NCBI GenBank assembly: GCA_023454395.1
Contig: JAEYFY010000025.1
Span: 1 to 5,915 of the forward strand
Source of the DNA: Pseudomonadota bacterium
GTDB taxonomy: Bacteria; Pseudomonadota; Gammaproteobacteria; Enterobacterales; Enterobacteriaceae
Length of the DNA stretch: 5,915 nt
Direction of reading: 5' to 3'
Below the pieces are notes generated by a model, which saw only the letters and a program-made list of their open reading frames with translations, made no database searches and was not told the DNA's origin. Below, in pieces: positions 1 through 5,915 of this stretch; the first letter of the stretch is position 1, and every line of letters begins with the position of its first letter. Made by a program: the position numbers and the translations under genes.

Positions 1-170
1 GTTGAATGGTTTGTGATATTGGCTGTCTTTTTATCACTCTGTGCATTTTGGGGTTGAGAGCCCAAAAGCTGAGCAAATGTCGGGGCATTATCACCGGGCT
101 GACTATTTGAAGCGGATGTCGTTCCCGGAGAGGCTGCAGCGACATCCATGGTCAGAAGCGTTATCTCCAT
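1..170 (-). CDS. fliK: Flagellar hook-length control protein FliK, N-terminal part (cut by window edge)
   Basis: Only the first 56 codons are present; the frame stays open to the left edge. The translation begins MEITLLTMDVAAASPGTTSA and continues rich in Ser, Thr, Gln, Asn and Ala. This fits the exported, poorly structured N-terminal ruler half of FliK. FliK is secreted while the hook is built, measures hook length, and through its C-terminal domain (not in this window) switches the export gate protein FlhB from rod/hook to filament substrates. The ATG overlaps the fliJ stop as TGATG, and a CGGAGA ribosome-binding sequence lies 8 nt upstream inside fliJ (179-184), which decides this start. 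A second Met at codon 8 is possible but less well placed. The sequence itself is weakly conserved; identification rests mainly on position after fliJ plus similarity of the first ten residues to enteric FliK. Confidence 0.85.
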   Translation of the reverse strand, partial: MEITLLTMDVAAASPGTTSASNSQPGDNAPTFAQLLGSQPQNAQSDKKTANITNHS

Positions 171-616
171 CAAGTTGTTCTCCGTAAAGTACTACGCTGT
201 GCGTACTCGTCCATTTGTTTCTGTTCAATACGATCAAGATGTCGCTTACGGCTATCTTCAGCGCGTTGCTCCAAAGTCTCAAATGCATTGAGTCGTTGCT
301 GTTTTTCTCTCCATTGTTCAGTTGCAAGATCAAGCTGCGCCTGCCAATGTTGAAGTTGTTGTTTATGTTGTTCGATAGTCAATTCGAGCGTTTTGAGAAA
401 TTGTTGGTAGTTTTGCCACGATGCTGATGACATCCCACCTAAATTCAACGTTTCATTTAGACGTACACGGTATTCATCCTGATACCCAATCAACATATTG
501 AGTTGCTGTTCCATTTGTTGATGACTCTGCCGGACCTGAGCCAGTTGAATAGCGGCTTGTTCAGCCGCTGTCTGTGCCAGTTCTCTCAGTGTCACTAAAG
601 GTGACTGCTCCCGCAT
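170..616 (-). CDS. fliJ: Flagellar export protein FliJ
   Basis: The protein has 148 residues (E. coli 147) and is almost wholly alpha-helical, Gln/Glu/Leu-rich and free of hydrophobic segments, as expected of a two-helix antiparallel coiled coil. Blocks shared with enteric FliJ include QQLNMLIGYQDEYR (37-50), WQNYQQFLKTLE (67-78), QWREKQQRL (101-109) and the C-terminal QKQMDEYAQR (132-141). FliJ is the soluble stalk of the export ATPase, resembling the gamma subunit of F-type ATPase: it sits in the FliI hexamer, contacts the export gate protein FlhA, and helps recycle chaperones. The start is preceded by AGAGGG (622-627) with a 5-nt gap. It lies 36 nt after fliI, the only real gap in this operon, and its TGA overlaps the fliK ATG. 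The reading is firm. Confidence 0.96.
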   Translation of the reverse strand: MREQSPLVTLRELAQTAAEQAAIQLAQVRQSHQQMEQQLNMLIGYQDEYRVRLNETLNLGGMSSASWQNYQQFLKTLELTIEQHKQQLQHWQAQLDLATEQWREKQQRLNAFETLEQRAEDSRKRHLDRIEQKQMDEYAQRSTLRRTT

Positions 617-652
617 TGGAACCCTCTTTACTTTCTCTGATTATGTTCAGAA
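617..652 (-). other. fliI-fliJ spacer with fliJ ribosome-binding site and small hairpin
   Basis: This 36-nt gap between the fliI TAA and the fliJ ATG carries the fliJ Shine-Dalgarno sequence AGAGGG at 622-627. A short perfect inverted repeat, TCTGA/TCAGA (636-640 and 647-651), has a 6-nt loop. The stem is only 5 bp, A/T-containing, and is not followed by a U-tract in the direction of transcription, so it is not a credible intrinsic terminator. At most it could mildly affect fliJ translation or mRNA stability. Confidence 0.4.
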
Positions 653-2020
653 TTAGTTTACTGTGATCAGTTGATTAAGTTGCTCACATGCACTTTGATA
701 ACTGCATTGCTCTTGGATATCTTGTTGTAAGAACTTCGCGAGGGATGGATAAAGCGCAATGGCTTTATCAAGCATAGGATCACTACCCGCAGCATAAGCA
801 CCTACGTTAATTAAATCGCGGTTACGTTGATAACTAGACAAAAGCTGTTTAAACACTTGTACGCGACGATAATGTGTTTTATCAATCAGTGATGTCATTG
901 CACGGCTAATAGAGGCTTCAATATCGATAGCAGGGTAGTGCCCAGATTCTGCCAGAGAACGCGAAAGCACAATGTGACCATCTAAAATTGCACGCGCAGA
1001 GTCTGCAATTGGATCTTGCTGATCATCACCTTCTGTTAACACAGTATAGAAAGCCGTAATAGAACCGCCGCCATCAACGCCATTTCCCGCACGTTCGACA
1101 AGTGCAGGCAATTTAGCGAAGACAGAAGGTGGATAGCCTTTGGTTGCAGGCGGTTCCCCTACAGCAAGGGCGATTTCACGTTGCGCCATACTGTAACGAG
1201 TGAGCGAATCCATAATCAGTAAGACATGTTTTCCGCGATCACGAAAATCTTCTGCAATACGCGTTGCATAAGAAGCACCTTGCATACGAAGCAGTGGTGA
1301 TACGTCAGCTGGTGCGGCTACAACCACAGAGCGTGCTAAACCATCAGTACCGAGAATATTTTCGATAAAGTCTTTAACTTCGCGCCCACGTTCACCAATT
1401 AATCCAACAACAATGACATCAGCTTGGGTAAACCGCGCCATCATGCCTAATAACACACTTTTACCGACACCAGAGCCGGCAAAAAGCCCCATACGTTGAC
1501 CACGACCCACGGTTAACAGTGAGTTGATTGCACGTACCCCTACATCCAGTACATCCGTAATCGGAGTACGTTGTAGTGGGTTGATAGGTGGCGTGATCAG
1601 TGGCGCACGATAACCGGTATCTGGTGGTGGTAAACCATCTAGAGGATAACCAGAACCATCTAAAACACGCCCTAACAGCGCATCTCCAAGAGGTAATTGG
1701 CGACCTTCATTTTCACCACCCGGTGTGGCTTGTGCATAAACACGCGCGCCCGGTGTTAATCCCTCGACTTCCTGTAAAGGCATTAACAACATTTGGCTAC
1801 CGTTGAACCCAACGACTTCACTCTCAACTTCTTCAACAGTTTTACCAATGGTACGTTCTATTAAACACGTAGAGCCAAGGGGCATAACAAGCCCCTTAGC
1901 TTCCATGACTAAACCTGTTGCTCTGGTTAAACGACCATATTGACGTACACGCGGAATTTTATTTAAACGCGCTTCTGCATCACTGAGTTTTTCTAACCAA
2001 CGCCCCAATCTTGCTGTCAT
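653..2020 (-). CDS. fliI: Flagellum-specific type III export ATPase FliI
   Basis: The protein has 455 residues (E. coli 457) and is homologous to the F1-ATPase beta subunit. It hydrolyses ATP at the cytoplasmic base of the flagellum and helps unfold and deliver export substrates with FliH and FliJ. Visible motifs: Walker A AGSGVGKS (181-188), catalytic Glu in GER (E210), Walker B HVLLIMD (265-271), the ATPase alpha/beta signature [10 protein letters not shown] (363-372) and the likely arginine finger R373. The N-terminal region [16 protein letters not shown] (26-41) is typical. The frame extends 10 codons further upstream to 2050. I chose the ATG at 2020 because the product then begins [12 protein letters not shown] like enteric FliI, a GGAGG lies 7 nt upstream, and the ATG overlaps the fliH stop as TAATG. 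All key residues are present, so the enzyme should be active. Confidence 0.97.
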   Translation of the reverse strand: MTARLGRWLEKLSDAEARLNKIPRVRQYGRLTRATGLVMEAKGLVMPLGSTCLIERTIGKTVEEVESEVVGFNGSQMLLMPLQEVEGLTPGARVYAQATPGGENEGRQLPLGDALLGRVLDGSGYPLDGLPPPDTGYRAPLITPPINPLQRTPITDVLDVGVRAINSLLTVGRGQRMGLFAGSGVGKSVLLGMMARFTQADVIVVGLIGERGREVKDFIENILGTDGLARSVVVAAPADVSPLLRMQGASYATRIAEDFRDRGKHVLLIMDSLTRYSMAQREIALAVGEPPATKGYPPSVFAKLPALVERAGNGVDGGGSITAFYTVLTEGDDQQDPIADSARAILDGHIVLSRSLAESGHYPAIDIEASISRAMTSLIDKTHYRRVQVFKQLLSSYQRNRDLINVGAYAAGSDPMLDKAIALYPSLAKFLQQDIQEQCSYQSACEQLNQLITVN

Positions 2021-2739
2021 TACAACGCCTCCGGAGCAGCAAGACGACAAAGCTCATGCCAACGAGTTGCAATCGTGGCATCAAGATCGCCATCATTTGT
2101 CACAACACGGCATCCACCAACATGAATACTGTTATCGGCAACCACTTTCCAACCATGAGCAGAAAGTGAATCACCCAGCTCTTTTTCAATTTGTGGAATA
2201 TGTTTTGGGTTAACTCTTAACTGTGGGTTGTTTGAGAACATTTGTTCTTGTTGCAACATTAAGGTTATTTGCGCCAGTAATGCAGACCCATCACAAACAG
2301 CAGGTTGACCTAAAACTTCTTTTGCTGCTGTGAGGGCGATTTGCATTAAACGTGATGCGATAACACTGTCTAACCCATTTAAAGAGTGCCTAAACTCCGC
2401 TAACAATCCTTGCCATTCATTAATTAATGGTGATTGTTGAGCAATGCCTTGGCGAATACCTTCTTCAATACCTGATTGTAATCCAGCCTGATAGCCTTCC
2501 TGATAACCCTGGTTTTTCCCTGCCTCAAAGCCTTCAGCGTGGCCCAATTTCTGAGCCTTTTCTTTCATGTCATCAAGCATATTAATTTGCTCAAGAACTT
2601 TCTGTTGCTGAACAACTTCTTTTTCCTGTTTTTCGACTTCCTTTTCGTCTTCTGTCGTTTCCTCGACAGTTAATGCCCAATCAGTGAGTTCTTTGGGAAC
2701 CCAAGGCTTCCAGTTAGTATCAGTATGTTTATCAGACAT
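2020..2739 (-). CDS. fliH: Flagellar assembly protein FliH (export ATPase regulator)
   Basis: The protein has 239 residues (E. coli 228). A FliH dimer binds the FliI N-terminus, restrains its ATPase activity and tethers it to the C-ring protein FliN and the gate protein FlhA. The N-terminus has the two tryptophans of this docking motif, W10 and W13 (NWKPW). Residues 24-50 are strongly charged (Glu/Lys/Gln). Then comes the hallmark FliH glycine repeat: Gly at 66, 70, 74, 78, 82, 86, 90, 94 and 98. The block [14 protein letters not shown] (123-136) and the C-terminal [20 protein letters not shown] (217-236) match enteric FliH closely; the C-terminal half is the FliI-binding domain. The frame extends to 2766, but the start at 2739 has GGAGGAG 9 nt upstream and yields MSDK, like E. 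coli MSDN. It overlaps fliG by 8 nt and fliI by 1 nt. Confidence 0.96.
   Translation of the reverse strand: MSDKHTDTNWKPWVPKELTDWALTVEETTEDEKEVEKQEKEVVQQQKVLEQINMLDDMKEKAQKLGHAEGFEAGKNQGYQEGYQAGLQSGIEEGIRQGIAQQSPLINEWQGLLAEFRHSLNGLDSVIASRLMQIALTAAKEVLGQPAVCDGSALLAQITLMLQQEQMFSNNPQLRVNPKHIPQIEKELGDSLSAHGWKVVADNSIHVGGCRVVTNDGDLDATIATRWHELCRLAAPEAL
2028..2033 (-). promoter_or_regulatory. Ribosome-binding site that sets the fliI start
   Basis: On the minus strand the sequence reads CGGAGG ending 7 nt before the ATG at 2020. The upstream alternative start at 2050 lies before this site and would translate through it, adding ten residues with no counterpart in enteric FliI. This site is inside the last codons of fliH, so fliI translation is probably coupled to fliH termination. 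Confidence 0.8.
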
Positions 2740-3730
2740 AGGTATCGTCTCCTCCATGAAGAACAACCTCTCCAGTCTCTGCTAATTTGCGTACCACAAG
2801 CAGAATTGCTTTCTGCTCTGCTTCCACTTGAGACATACGGACAGGGCCGCGAGAACTCAAGTCATCACGCATGATTTCAGCAGCACGTTGCGACATATTG
2901 TTGAGGAAGTGATCGCGCAGCTCTTGATCGCATCCTTTCAATGCCACAACCAAGGAGTCGGATTCCACTTCCTGTAGAATGCGCTGGATAGAACGGTTGT
3001 CGATATCGATAAGATTTTCGAACAGGAACATTTCGTCGATAATTTTTTGTGCCAATTCGCCGTCGTAATCGCGAACCGCAGTAATGACATTCTCTTCTTG
3101 CTGGCTCTTCATCAAGTTGATGATTTCAGCAGCAGTACGAACACCACCCATTTTACTGCGTTTGAGGTTTTGACCATCAAGCAGGTTATTCAGTACTTCA
3201 GTTAACTCTGCTAATGCTGACGGTTGAACACCACCAAATGTTGCGATACGTAACATCACGTCATTACGTAATTTCTCATCAAACAGGGCAAGAATATCTG
3301 CCGCTTGACCCCGTTTGAGGTGAACCAAGATAGTTGCGATAATCTGCGGATGTTCGTCGCGGATAATATCGGCAGCCATTTGCGGTTCCATAAAGTTAAG
3401 TGTCTCGATACCCGTTGTTGTTTCACGAGTTTCAGAGATCTCATCTAACAGATTATTCGCACGTTCTTCACCCAAGGCTTTAACAAGAACAGAGCGTAAA
3501 TAATCGTTCGCATTGACGTTCAATGCTGCGTATTGGACGGCGTCTTCTTCAAAGCTTGCCATAACATCAATCAATTGCTGATTTGAGATCTGACGCATTG
3601 AAGACATTGCAATACTGAGCTGTTGAACTTCGCGAGTACTTAGATGTTTAAATACTTCCGCCGCTCGGTCTTCACCGAGTGTTAGTAACATAACGGCGCT
3701 TTTTTCGGTTCCAGTTAAGTTATTACTCAT
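2732..3730 (-). CDS. fliG: Flagellar motor switch/rotor protein FliG
   Basis: The protein has 332 residues (E. coli 331; the extra residue is an Asn near the start, MSNNLTG). FliG sits on the cytoplasmic face of the MS ring, binds FliF by its N-terminal domain and FliM by its middle and C-terminal domains, and receives torque from the MotA stator. Visible features: N-terminal [13 protein letters not shown] (19-31), the linker NFMEPQ (112-117), the FliM-binding EHPQ motif (126-129), a [13 protein letters not shown] block (195-207) and the MFLF hinge motif (234-237). The torque helix keeps the charged set corresponding to E. coli K264, R281, D288, D289 and R297 (here K265, R282, D289, D290, R298). 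The ATG overlaps the fliF stop as ATGA. No strong Shine-Dalgarno precedes it (only AAAGA-like sequence), so translation is probably coupled to fliF. The protein looks fully functional. Confidence 0.98.
   Translation of the reverse strand: MSNNLTGTEKSAVMLLTLGEDRAAEVFKHLSTREVQQLSIAMSSMRQISNQQLIDVMASFEEDAVQYAALNVNANDYLRSVLVKALGEERANNLLDEISETRETTTGIETLNFMEPQMAADIIRDEHPQIIATILVHLKRGQAADILALFDEKLRNDVMLRIATFGGVQPSALAELTEVLNNLLDGQNLKRSKMGGVRTAAEIINLMKSQQEENVITAVRDYDGELAQKIIDEMFLFENLIDIDNRSIQRILQEVESDSLVVALKGCDQELRDHFLNNMSQRAAEIMRDDLSSRGPVRMSQVEAEQKAILLVVRKLAETGEVVLHGGDDTYV
2749..2755 (-). promoter_or_regulatory. Ribosome-binding site that sets the fliH start
   Basis: GGAGGAG on the minus strand, 9 nt before the ATG at 2739, lies within the Gly-Gly-Asp-Asp codons at the end of fliG. 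The two earlier in-frame ATG codons of the fliH frame lie upstream of it or run into it, so they cannot use it. This supports the shorter FliH. Confidence 0.78.
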
Positions 3731-5454
3731 TGTTCTTTACTCATCCATTGACGAATGACCATTGCAACGACACGAGGATCTTTCTCTGCCATTTCACGGA
3801 TACGTTGGCTCTGCAATTCGGCACTCACACGTTGACGTGCTTGTTTACGTCTTGCTTCGTCATCTAATTCTGTTTCATCAACATCATCTTTAACTTTAAG
3901 CTTGGTTTTCAGCACGGCTTTCTGTGCAGCAACTTCAGCTTCACGGCGTTTTTCAAGCTGTGGTTTCACCAGTTTGCGCCATAAGATCCATGCGATGATG
4001 ACAAGTAATAACCAGCGACCTAAATCTAATGCTTTCGCAAGAATGTCTGGATTTTCCCATACAGGAACGGTGATCACTTTCTCTTCAATATCGTTGAACT
4101 GCGAGTTCACGACACTTAAAGAGTCACCACGTTCTTGGGAATAGCCCATTGCTTCACGAACAAGCCCTTCAATTTGCTGAATTTGCTCATCAGTTAGCGG
4201 AACAAGTTTAGTTTCAACAACAGGCTCTTCGCCTTCAGCAGCTTCTTTCTTATCTTCAACTGTTTTGTAGTTCACAATAACAGCGACAGAAAGACGCTCA
4301 ACATTACCTACTGGACGCTTGATATGGCGAATTCGGCGATCAACTTCATAGTTGGTTGTTTCATCTAAACGGCTATTACTGTTTGGATTACGCGTTAATG
4401 TGCGATTCGCGCCCGTTGCATTGGTGTCATCTGTTTTCTCACCTTCTTGCGCTTTTGGTGCTTCAATAGGCGCTTGTGGTGGAGCAACAGGTTGATTAGA
4501 TAATGCACCAGGAACACCGCCAGCTAACATGCCACCATTTTGCTCACTTTGGCTCAATTGTTTTGAACGCACAGCGGCTTGATTTGGTGGTTGGTTTGGT
4601 TTGTACTCTTCAGCCGTCTCTTCTGTATGAGAGAAATCAACTTGAGCAGTCACCTGTGCATGAACGTTTCCACGACCCACAATTGGGCCTAATAACGTTT
4701 CAATACGTTGCTGATAACGGTTTTCTAGCTCTTGAACATATTTCAGTTGGATAGAGTTAAGATCACGACCTAATGCATCAGGCTGTGTCAATAATTTGCC
4801 GCTTTGATCGACGATGGTCACGCTGCTATCAGGCATACCTGCAACACTGCTTGCAACGATATGCACTATGGCATTAATTTGACCTTCATCCAGCGCTCTA
4901 CCCTGTAAAAGACCCACCGTAACGGATGCAGAAGGGGATTTCTGTTCACGAACAAAAAGAGATGGTTTTGGCAGTGCTAAATGAACTCGAGCATTCTGTA
5001 CAGGACCTAAAGTCTCGATAGTACGAGCAAGCTCCCCTTCAAGTGCACGTTGATAGTTAATCTGTTCACTAAATTGGCTGATCCCGAACTTTTCTTTATC
5101 TAACAGTTCAAAACCGGCAGCACCGCCTTTTGGAAGCCCCGCTTGCGCGAGTTTCAGGCGTAATTCATGAACCTGATTGTCAGGCACCATAATCGCTGCG
5201 CCATTTTGTGACAAGCGATAAGGTACATTCATCTGTGTTAACTGTGTGACAATTTCGCCACCGTCTTTATCGCTAAGATTACTATAAAGCACTTTATAAT
5301 CAGGGCTTTGTAACCATAAAAAAGCAGCAACAAAAATGGCAATAGCCGCCGAGCCCGCAATAATGAGCGGAATTTTCGGATCGGCTTTTATCCGGTTAAT
5401 AATGGCGTTAAAACCTTTATTCTGGTTCACAACGTCGGTTTTTTCGGCATTCAT
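3727..5454 (-). CDS. fliF: Flagellar MS-ring protein FliF
   Basis: The protein has 575 residues (E. coli 552). FliF forms the inner-membrane MS ring, the first structure assembled and the housing of the export gate. Membrane segment 1 is about 29-48 ([20 protein letters not shown]) and segment 2 about 478-492 ([15 protein letters not shown]). The periplasmic part between them holds the ring-building motifs, with highly conserved stretches at 106-139 ([19 protein letters not shown] onward) and 155-176 ([20 protein letters not shown]). A Pro/Gln/Asn/Thr-rich loop at about 284-366 corresponds to the beta-collar insertion. The cytoplasmic tail ends [15 protein letters not shown], the FliG-binding region. 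An acidic stretch, 401-416, has no E. coli counterpart as I recall that sequence. The frame can begin at a TTG (5460), but the ATG at 5454 has AAGGA 6 nt upstream and gives MNA like E. coli. It is the first gene of the operon. Confidence 0.97.
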   Translation of the reverse strand: MNAEKTDVVNQNKGFNAIINRIKADPKIPLIIAGSAAIAIFVAAFLWLQSPDYKVLYSNLSDKDGGEIVTQLTQMNVPYRLSQNGAAIMVPDNQVHELRLKLAQAGLPKGGAAGFELLDKEKFGISQFSEQINYQRALEGELARTIETLGPVQNARVHLALPKPSLFVREQKSPSASVTVGLLQGRALDEGQINAIVHIVASSVAGMPDSSVTIVDQSGKLLTQPDALGRDLNSIQLKYVQELENRYQQRIETLLGPIVGRGNVHAQVTAQVDFSHTEETAEEYKPNQPPNQAAVRSKQLSQSEQNGGMLAGGVPGALSNQPVAPPQAPIEAPKAQEGEKTDDTNATGANRTLTRNPNSNSRLDETTNYEVDRRIRHIKRPVGNVERLSVAVIVNYKTVEDKKEAAEGEEPVVETKLVPLTDEQIQQIEGLVREAMGYSQERGDSLSVVNSQFNDIEEKVITVPVWENPDILAKALDLGRWLLLVIIAWILWRKLVKPQLEKRREAEVAAQKAVLKTKLKVKDDVDETELDDEARRKQARQRVSAELQSQRIREMAEKDPRVVAMVIRQWMSKEQ

Positions 5455-5507
5455 AGACAATCCTTGCCTTGTAGTTCGGGATGAATACTAAAAGCGTGGC
5501 GTAACAA
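5451..5507 (-). other. Possible 18-codon leader ORF overlapping the fliF start (speculative)
   Basis: In the fliF 5' leader a TTG codon (5507-5505) is preceded, at a 6-nt gap, by AGGGGAG (5514-5520), a stronger Shine-Dalgarno match than that of fliF itself. The frame runs 18 codons ([18 protein letters not shown]) and stops at TGA 5453-5451, which overlaps the fliF ATG as ATGA. If translated it could couple ribosomes into fliF. TTG starts are uncommon, the peptide resembles nothing I know, and chance is a real explanation. Confidence 0.2.
5461..5465 (-). promoter_or_regulatory. Ribosome-binding site that sets the fliF start
   Basis: AAGGA on the minus strand ends 6 nt before the ATG at 5454. 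The in-frame TTG at 5460 directly abuts this site, too close to use it, so the ATG is preferred. Confidence 0.75.
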
Positions 5508-5525
5508 AACAGACTCCCCTTACGC
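5499..5525 (-). repeat. Inverted repeat GCGTAA/TTACGC in the fliF leader
   Basis: Arms at 5499-5504 and 5520-5525 are a perfect 6-bp inverted repeat with a 15-nt loop. In the fliF mRNA the loop would display both the GGGGAG sequence and the TTG of the possible leader ORF. It lacks a following T-run, so it is not a terminator. It could be a weak RNA hairpin, or the arms could be stray GCGTAA-like sequences, which recur in this control region. Confidence 0.45.
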
Positions 5526-5554
5526 AAATAAATAAACCTACTCTCAGGTGTCTC

Positions 5555-5560
5555 ATTATT
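5555..5560 (-). promoter_or_regulatory. Candidate -10 element of the fliF operon promoter
   Basis: On the minus strand this reads AATAAT, five of six matches to TATAAT. It lies 19 nt downstream (fliF direction) of the proposed FlhD4C2 box. No good -35 hexamer is found at 16-18 bp, which is usual for activator-dependent class II flagellar promoters. Transcription would start near 5548, giving a leader of roughly 95 nt before the ATG at 5454. Placement is by eye. Confidence 0.4.
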
Positions 5561-5563
5561 GGC

Positions 5564-5610
5564 CTTTTGCGTTTCATTTAATGGCGTAATTAGCCCTTAA
5601 CTTTTGCGTT
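5564..5610 (+). repeat. Pair of 10-bp direct repeats CTTTTGCGTT
   Basis: CTTTTGCGTT occurs exactly at 5564-5573 and 5601-5610, 37 bp start to start. The second copy overlaps the spacer and right arm of the proposed FlhD4C2 palindrome; the first lies just left of it. The complement AACGCAAAAG resembles the outer part of an FlhDC half-site, so the left copy may be an accessory half-site, or the repeat may be fortuitous. Confidence 0.4.
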
Positions 5611-5622
5611 AATTACTCGCTT
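5580..5622. promoter_or_regulatory. Candidate FlhD4C2 (flagellar master regulator) binding box
   Basis: This is an imperfect palindrome in the divergent fliE/fliF control region. The left arm is AATGGCGTAATTAGCC (5580-5595), the spacer is 11 nt (5596-5606), and the right arm is CGTTAATTACTCGCTT (5607-5622). Reversed, the right arm matches the left at 11 of 16 positions, with a shared GTAATTA core. The enteric FlhDC half-site, as I recall it, is AA(T/C)G(C/G), 2-3 nt, AAATA(A/G)CG, with arms separated by 10-12 nt. The left arm matches 11 of 13 fixed positions and the right 10 of 13. FlhD4C2 activates class II flagellar operons, and fliE and fliF are such operons in E. coli and Salmonella. The box lies directly against the proposed fliE -35 region and midway between the two start codons, so one site could serve both. 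Confidence 0.65.
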
Positions 5623-5652
5623 TGGAATGAAGCCCCTGTGTTAGGGTATAAC
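5622..5652 (+). promoter_or_regulatory. Candidate sigma-70-type promoter for fliE
   Basis: The -10 element is TATAAC (5647-5652), five of six matches to consensus. A weak -35, TTGGAA (5622-5627), stands 19 bp away, longer than ideal. Its first base is the last base of the proposed FlhD4C2 box, the geometry of an activator contacting RNA polymerase at a class II flagellar promoter. Transcription would begin near 5659 and leave a leader of about 72 nt. I found no match to the sigma-28 (FliA) pattern TAAAGTTT / GCCGATAA in this region. Confidence 0.5.
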
Positions 5653-5730
5653 TCGGTAAGCGTGTTGGTTCACTTCCTTACTATGACATTGATTCAGTAA
5701 TTGAATTAGATGATTAACGCAGAGGTTTAT

Positions 5731-5915
5731 ATGTCAATTCCAGCTATTGAAAGTGTTCTGGATAAAATGCAAATCCAGACTTTGCAAGCATCCAATATTG
5801 CGAAACCCCAGCCAGTACAAGCAGGATTTGCAACTCAGCTTGTTCAAGCCGTGGGTAAAATTAATGAAACTCGAGTGAATGCAACCAACAAAGTTCAAGC
5901 GTTTACCTTAGGTAC
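5731..5915 (+). CDS. fliE: Flagellar hook-basal body protein FliE, N-terminal part (cut by window edge)
   Basis: The first 61 codons are present and the frame is open to the right edge; enteric FliE has about 104 residues. The translation begins MSIPAIESVLDKMQIQTLQA and later reads FATQLVQAVGKI and KVQAFTLG. These correspond to E. coli FliE MSAIQGIEGVI, FAGQLHAALDRI and AEKFTLG. FliE is the first exported rod-type protein and links the FliF MS ring and export gate to the proximal rod. The missing C-terminal part would hold the second helix. The ribosome-binding site AGAGG (5721-5725) lies 5 nt before the ATG. An in-frame ATG seven codons upstream (5710) has no such site and would add residues absent from the family. 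It is transcribed divergently from fliF, as in E. coli. Confidence 0.95.
   Translation, partial: MSIPAIESVLDKMQIQTLQASNIAKPQPVQAGFATQLVQAVGKINETRVNATNKVQAFTLG

Noticed and set aside
103..333. 76-residue minus-strand open frame across the fliK/fliJ junction
   Set aside because: It lies out of frame over two well-supported genes, has no ribosome-binding site of note, and its translation resembles no protein; it is a shadow.
215..427. 70-residue plus-strand frame opposite fliJ with hydrophobic stretches
   Set aside because: It is antisense to conserved fliJ codons; its Leu/Phe richness comes from reading Gln/Glu/Lys codons backwards.
636..651. Hairpin between fliI and fliJ as a transcription terminator
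   Set aside because: The stem is only 5 bp with weak pairing and no U-tract follows in the direction of transcription; the operon clearly continues into fliJ and fliK.
1600..1806. 68-residue plus-strand frame opposite fliI
   Set aside because: Antisense shadow of a highly conserved ATPase gene, with no promoter or start signal seen.
3256..3444. 62-residue minus-strand frame inside fliG
   Set aside because: Wholly contained in another frame of fliG, with no independent support.
3902..4144. 80-residue plus-strand frame opposite fliF
   Set aside because: Antisense shadow over the second membrane segment and tail of FliF.
4503..4754. 83-residue plus-strand frame opposite fliF
   Set aside because: Antisense shadow over the periplasmic loop of FliF; His/Gln-rich composition is what the reverse reading would give.
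5521..5568. A second FlhD4C2 box to the left of the main palindrome
   Set aside because: Half-site-like words (TACGC...AAATAAAC and CATTATTG...CTTTT) can be found, but they need a 4-nt inner gap and about a 15-nt spacer, outside the known geometry, and match poorly.
5710..5730. Upstream in-frame ATG for fliE, giving seven extra residues
   Set aside because: There is no Shine-Dalgarno before it, and the family N-terminus fits the ATG at 5731, which has AGAGG 5 nt upstream.
5455..5730. A sigma-28 (FliA) promoter in the divergent control region
   Set aside because: No acceptable match to TAAAGTTT with a spaced GCCGATAA was found by eye on either strand.
1..5915. A previously undescribed system, mobile element or CRISPR array
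   Set aside because: Apart from the 276-bp control region and a 36-nt spacer, every stretch is a conserved flagellar gene in the standard enteric order. No transposase, direct-repeat array, tRNA or inserted gene is visible.

Overview
This window is a piece of a peri-/sub-polar or peritrichous flagellar locus from an enteric gammaproteobacterium. Gene order and protein sequences closely follow the Escherichia coli/Salmonella fliE-fliFGHIJK region: fliF, fliG, fliH, fliI, fliJ and the first 56 codons of fliK run on the minus strand (right to left), and the first 61 codons of fliE run divergently on the plus strand at the right edge. Base composition is moderate to low for an enteric (about 40-47 % G+C in the lines I counted). 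Together with protein lengths slightly greater than in E. coli, this points to Enterobacterales, possibly Morganellaceae (Proteus/Providencia-like) or a related low-GC genus. The family is an inference; the order is much safer.

Layout: 1-170 is the 5' end of fliK (hook-length control). 170-616 is fliJ, 653-2020 fliI (export ATPase), 2020-2739 fliH (ATPase stator/regulator), 2732-3730 fliG (rotor/switch) and 3727-5454 fliF (MS ring). The genes are packed almost without gaps: ATGA at fliF/fliG, an 8-nt overlap at fliG/fliH, TAATG at fliH/fliI, a 36-nt gap at fliI/fliJ and TGATG at fliJ/fliK. This is one translationally coupled operon. For fliI, fliH and fliF the longest open frame starts too far upstream. 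Shine-Dalgarno spacing and family alignment put the starts at 2020, 2739 and 5454. 5455-5730 is a 276-bp divergent control region, and 5731-5915 is the start of fliE.

Together the genes build the inner flagellar base. FliF forms the membrane ring, FliG caps it and transmits torque, and FliE joins the ring to the rod. FliH, FliI and FliJ form the soluble ATPase complex that feeds the type III export gate, and FliK measures the hook. The divergent region holds a good imperfect palindrome matching the FlhD4C2 box (5580-5622), flanked on each side by a plausible -10 element. One master-regulator site could therefore serve both operons as class II flagellar promoters.

I see no sign of a new system, mobile element, CRISPR array, RNA gene or broken gene. 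The most unusual items are a possible 18-codon leader ORF overlapping the fliF start, an acidic insertion in the periplasmic part of FliF, and a long uninterrupted glycine-every-fourth-residue run in FliH.
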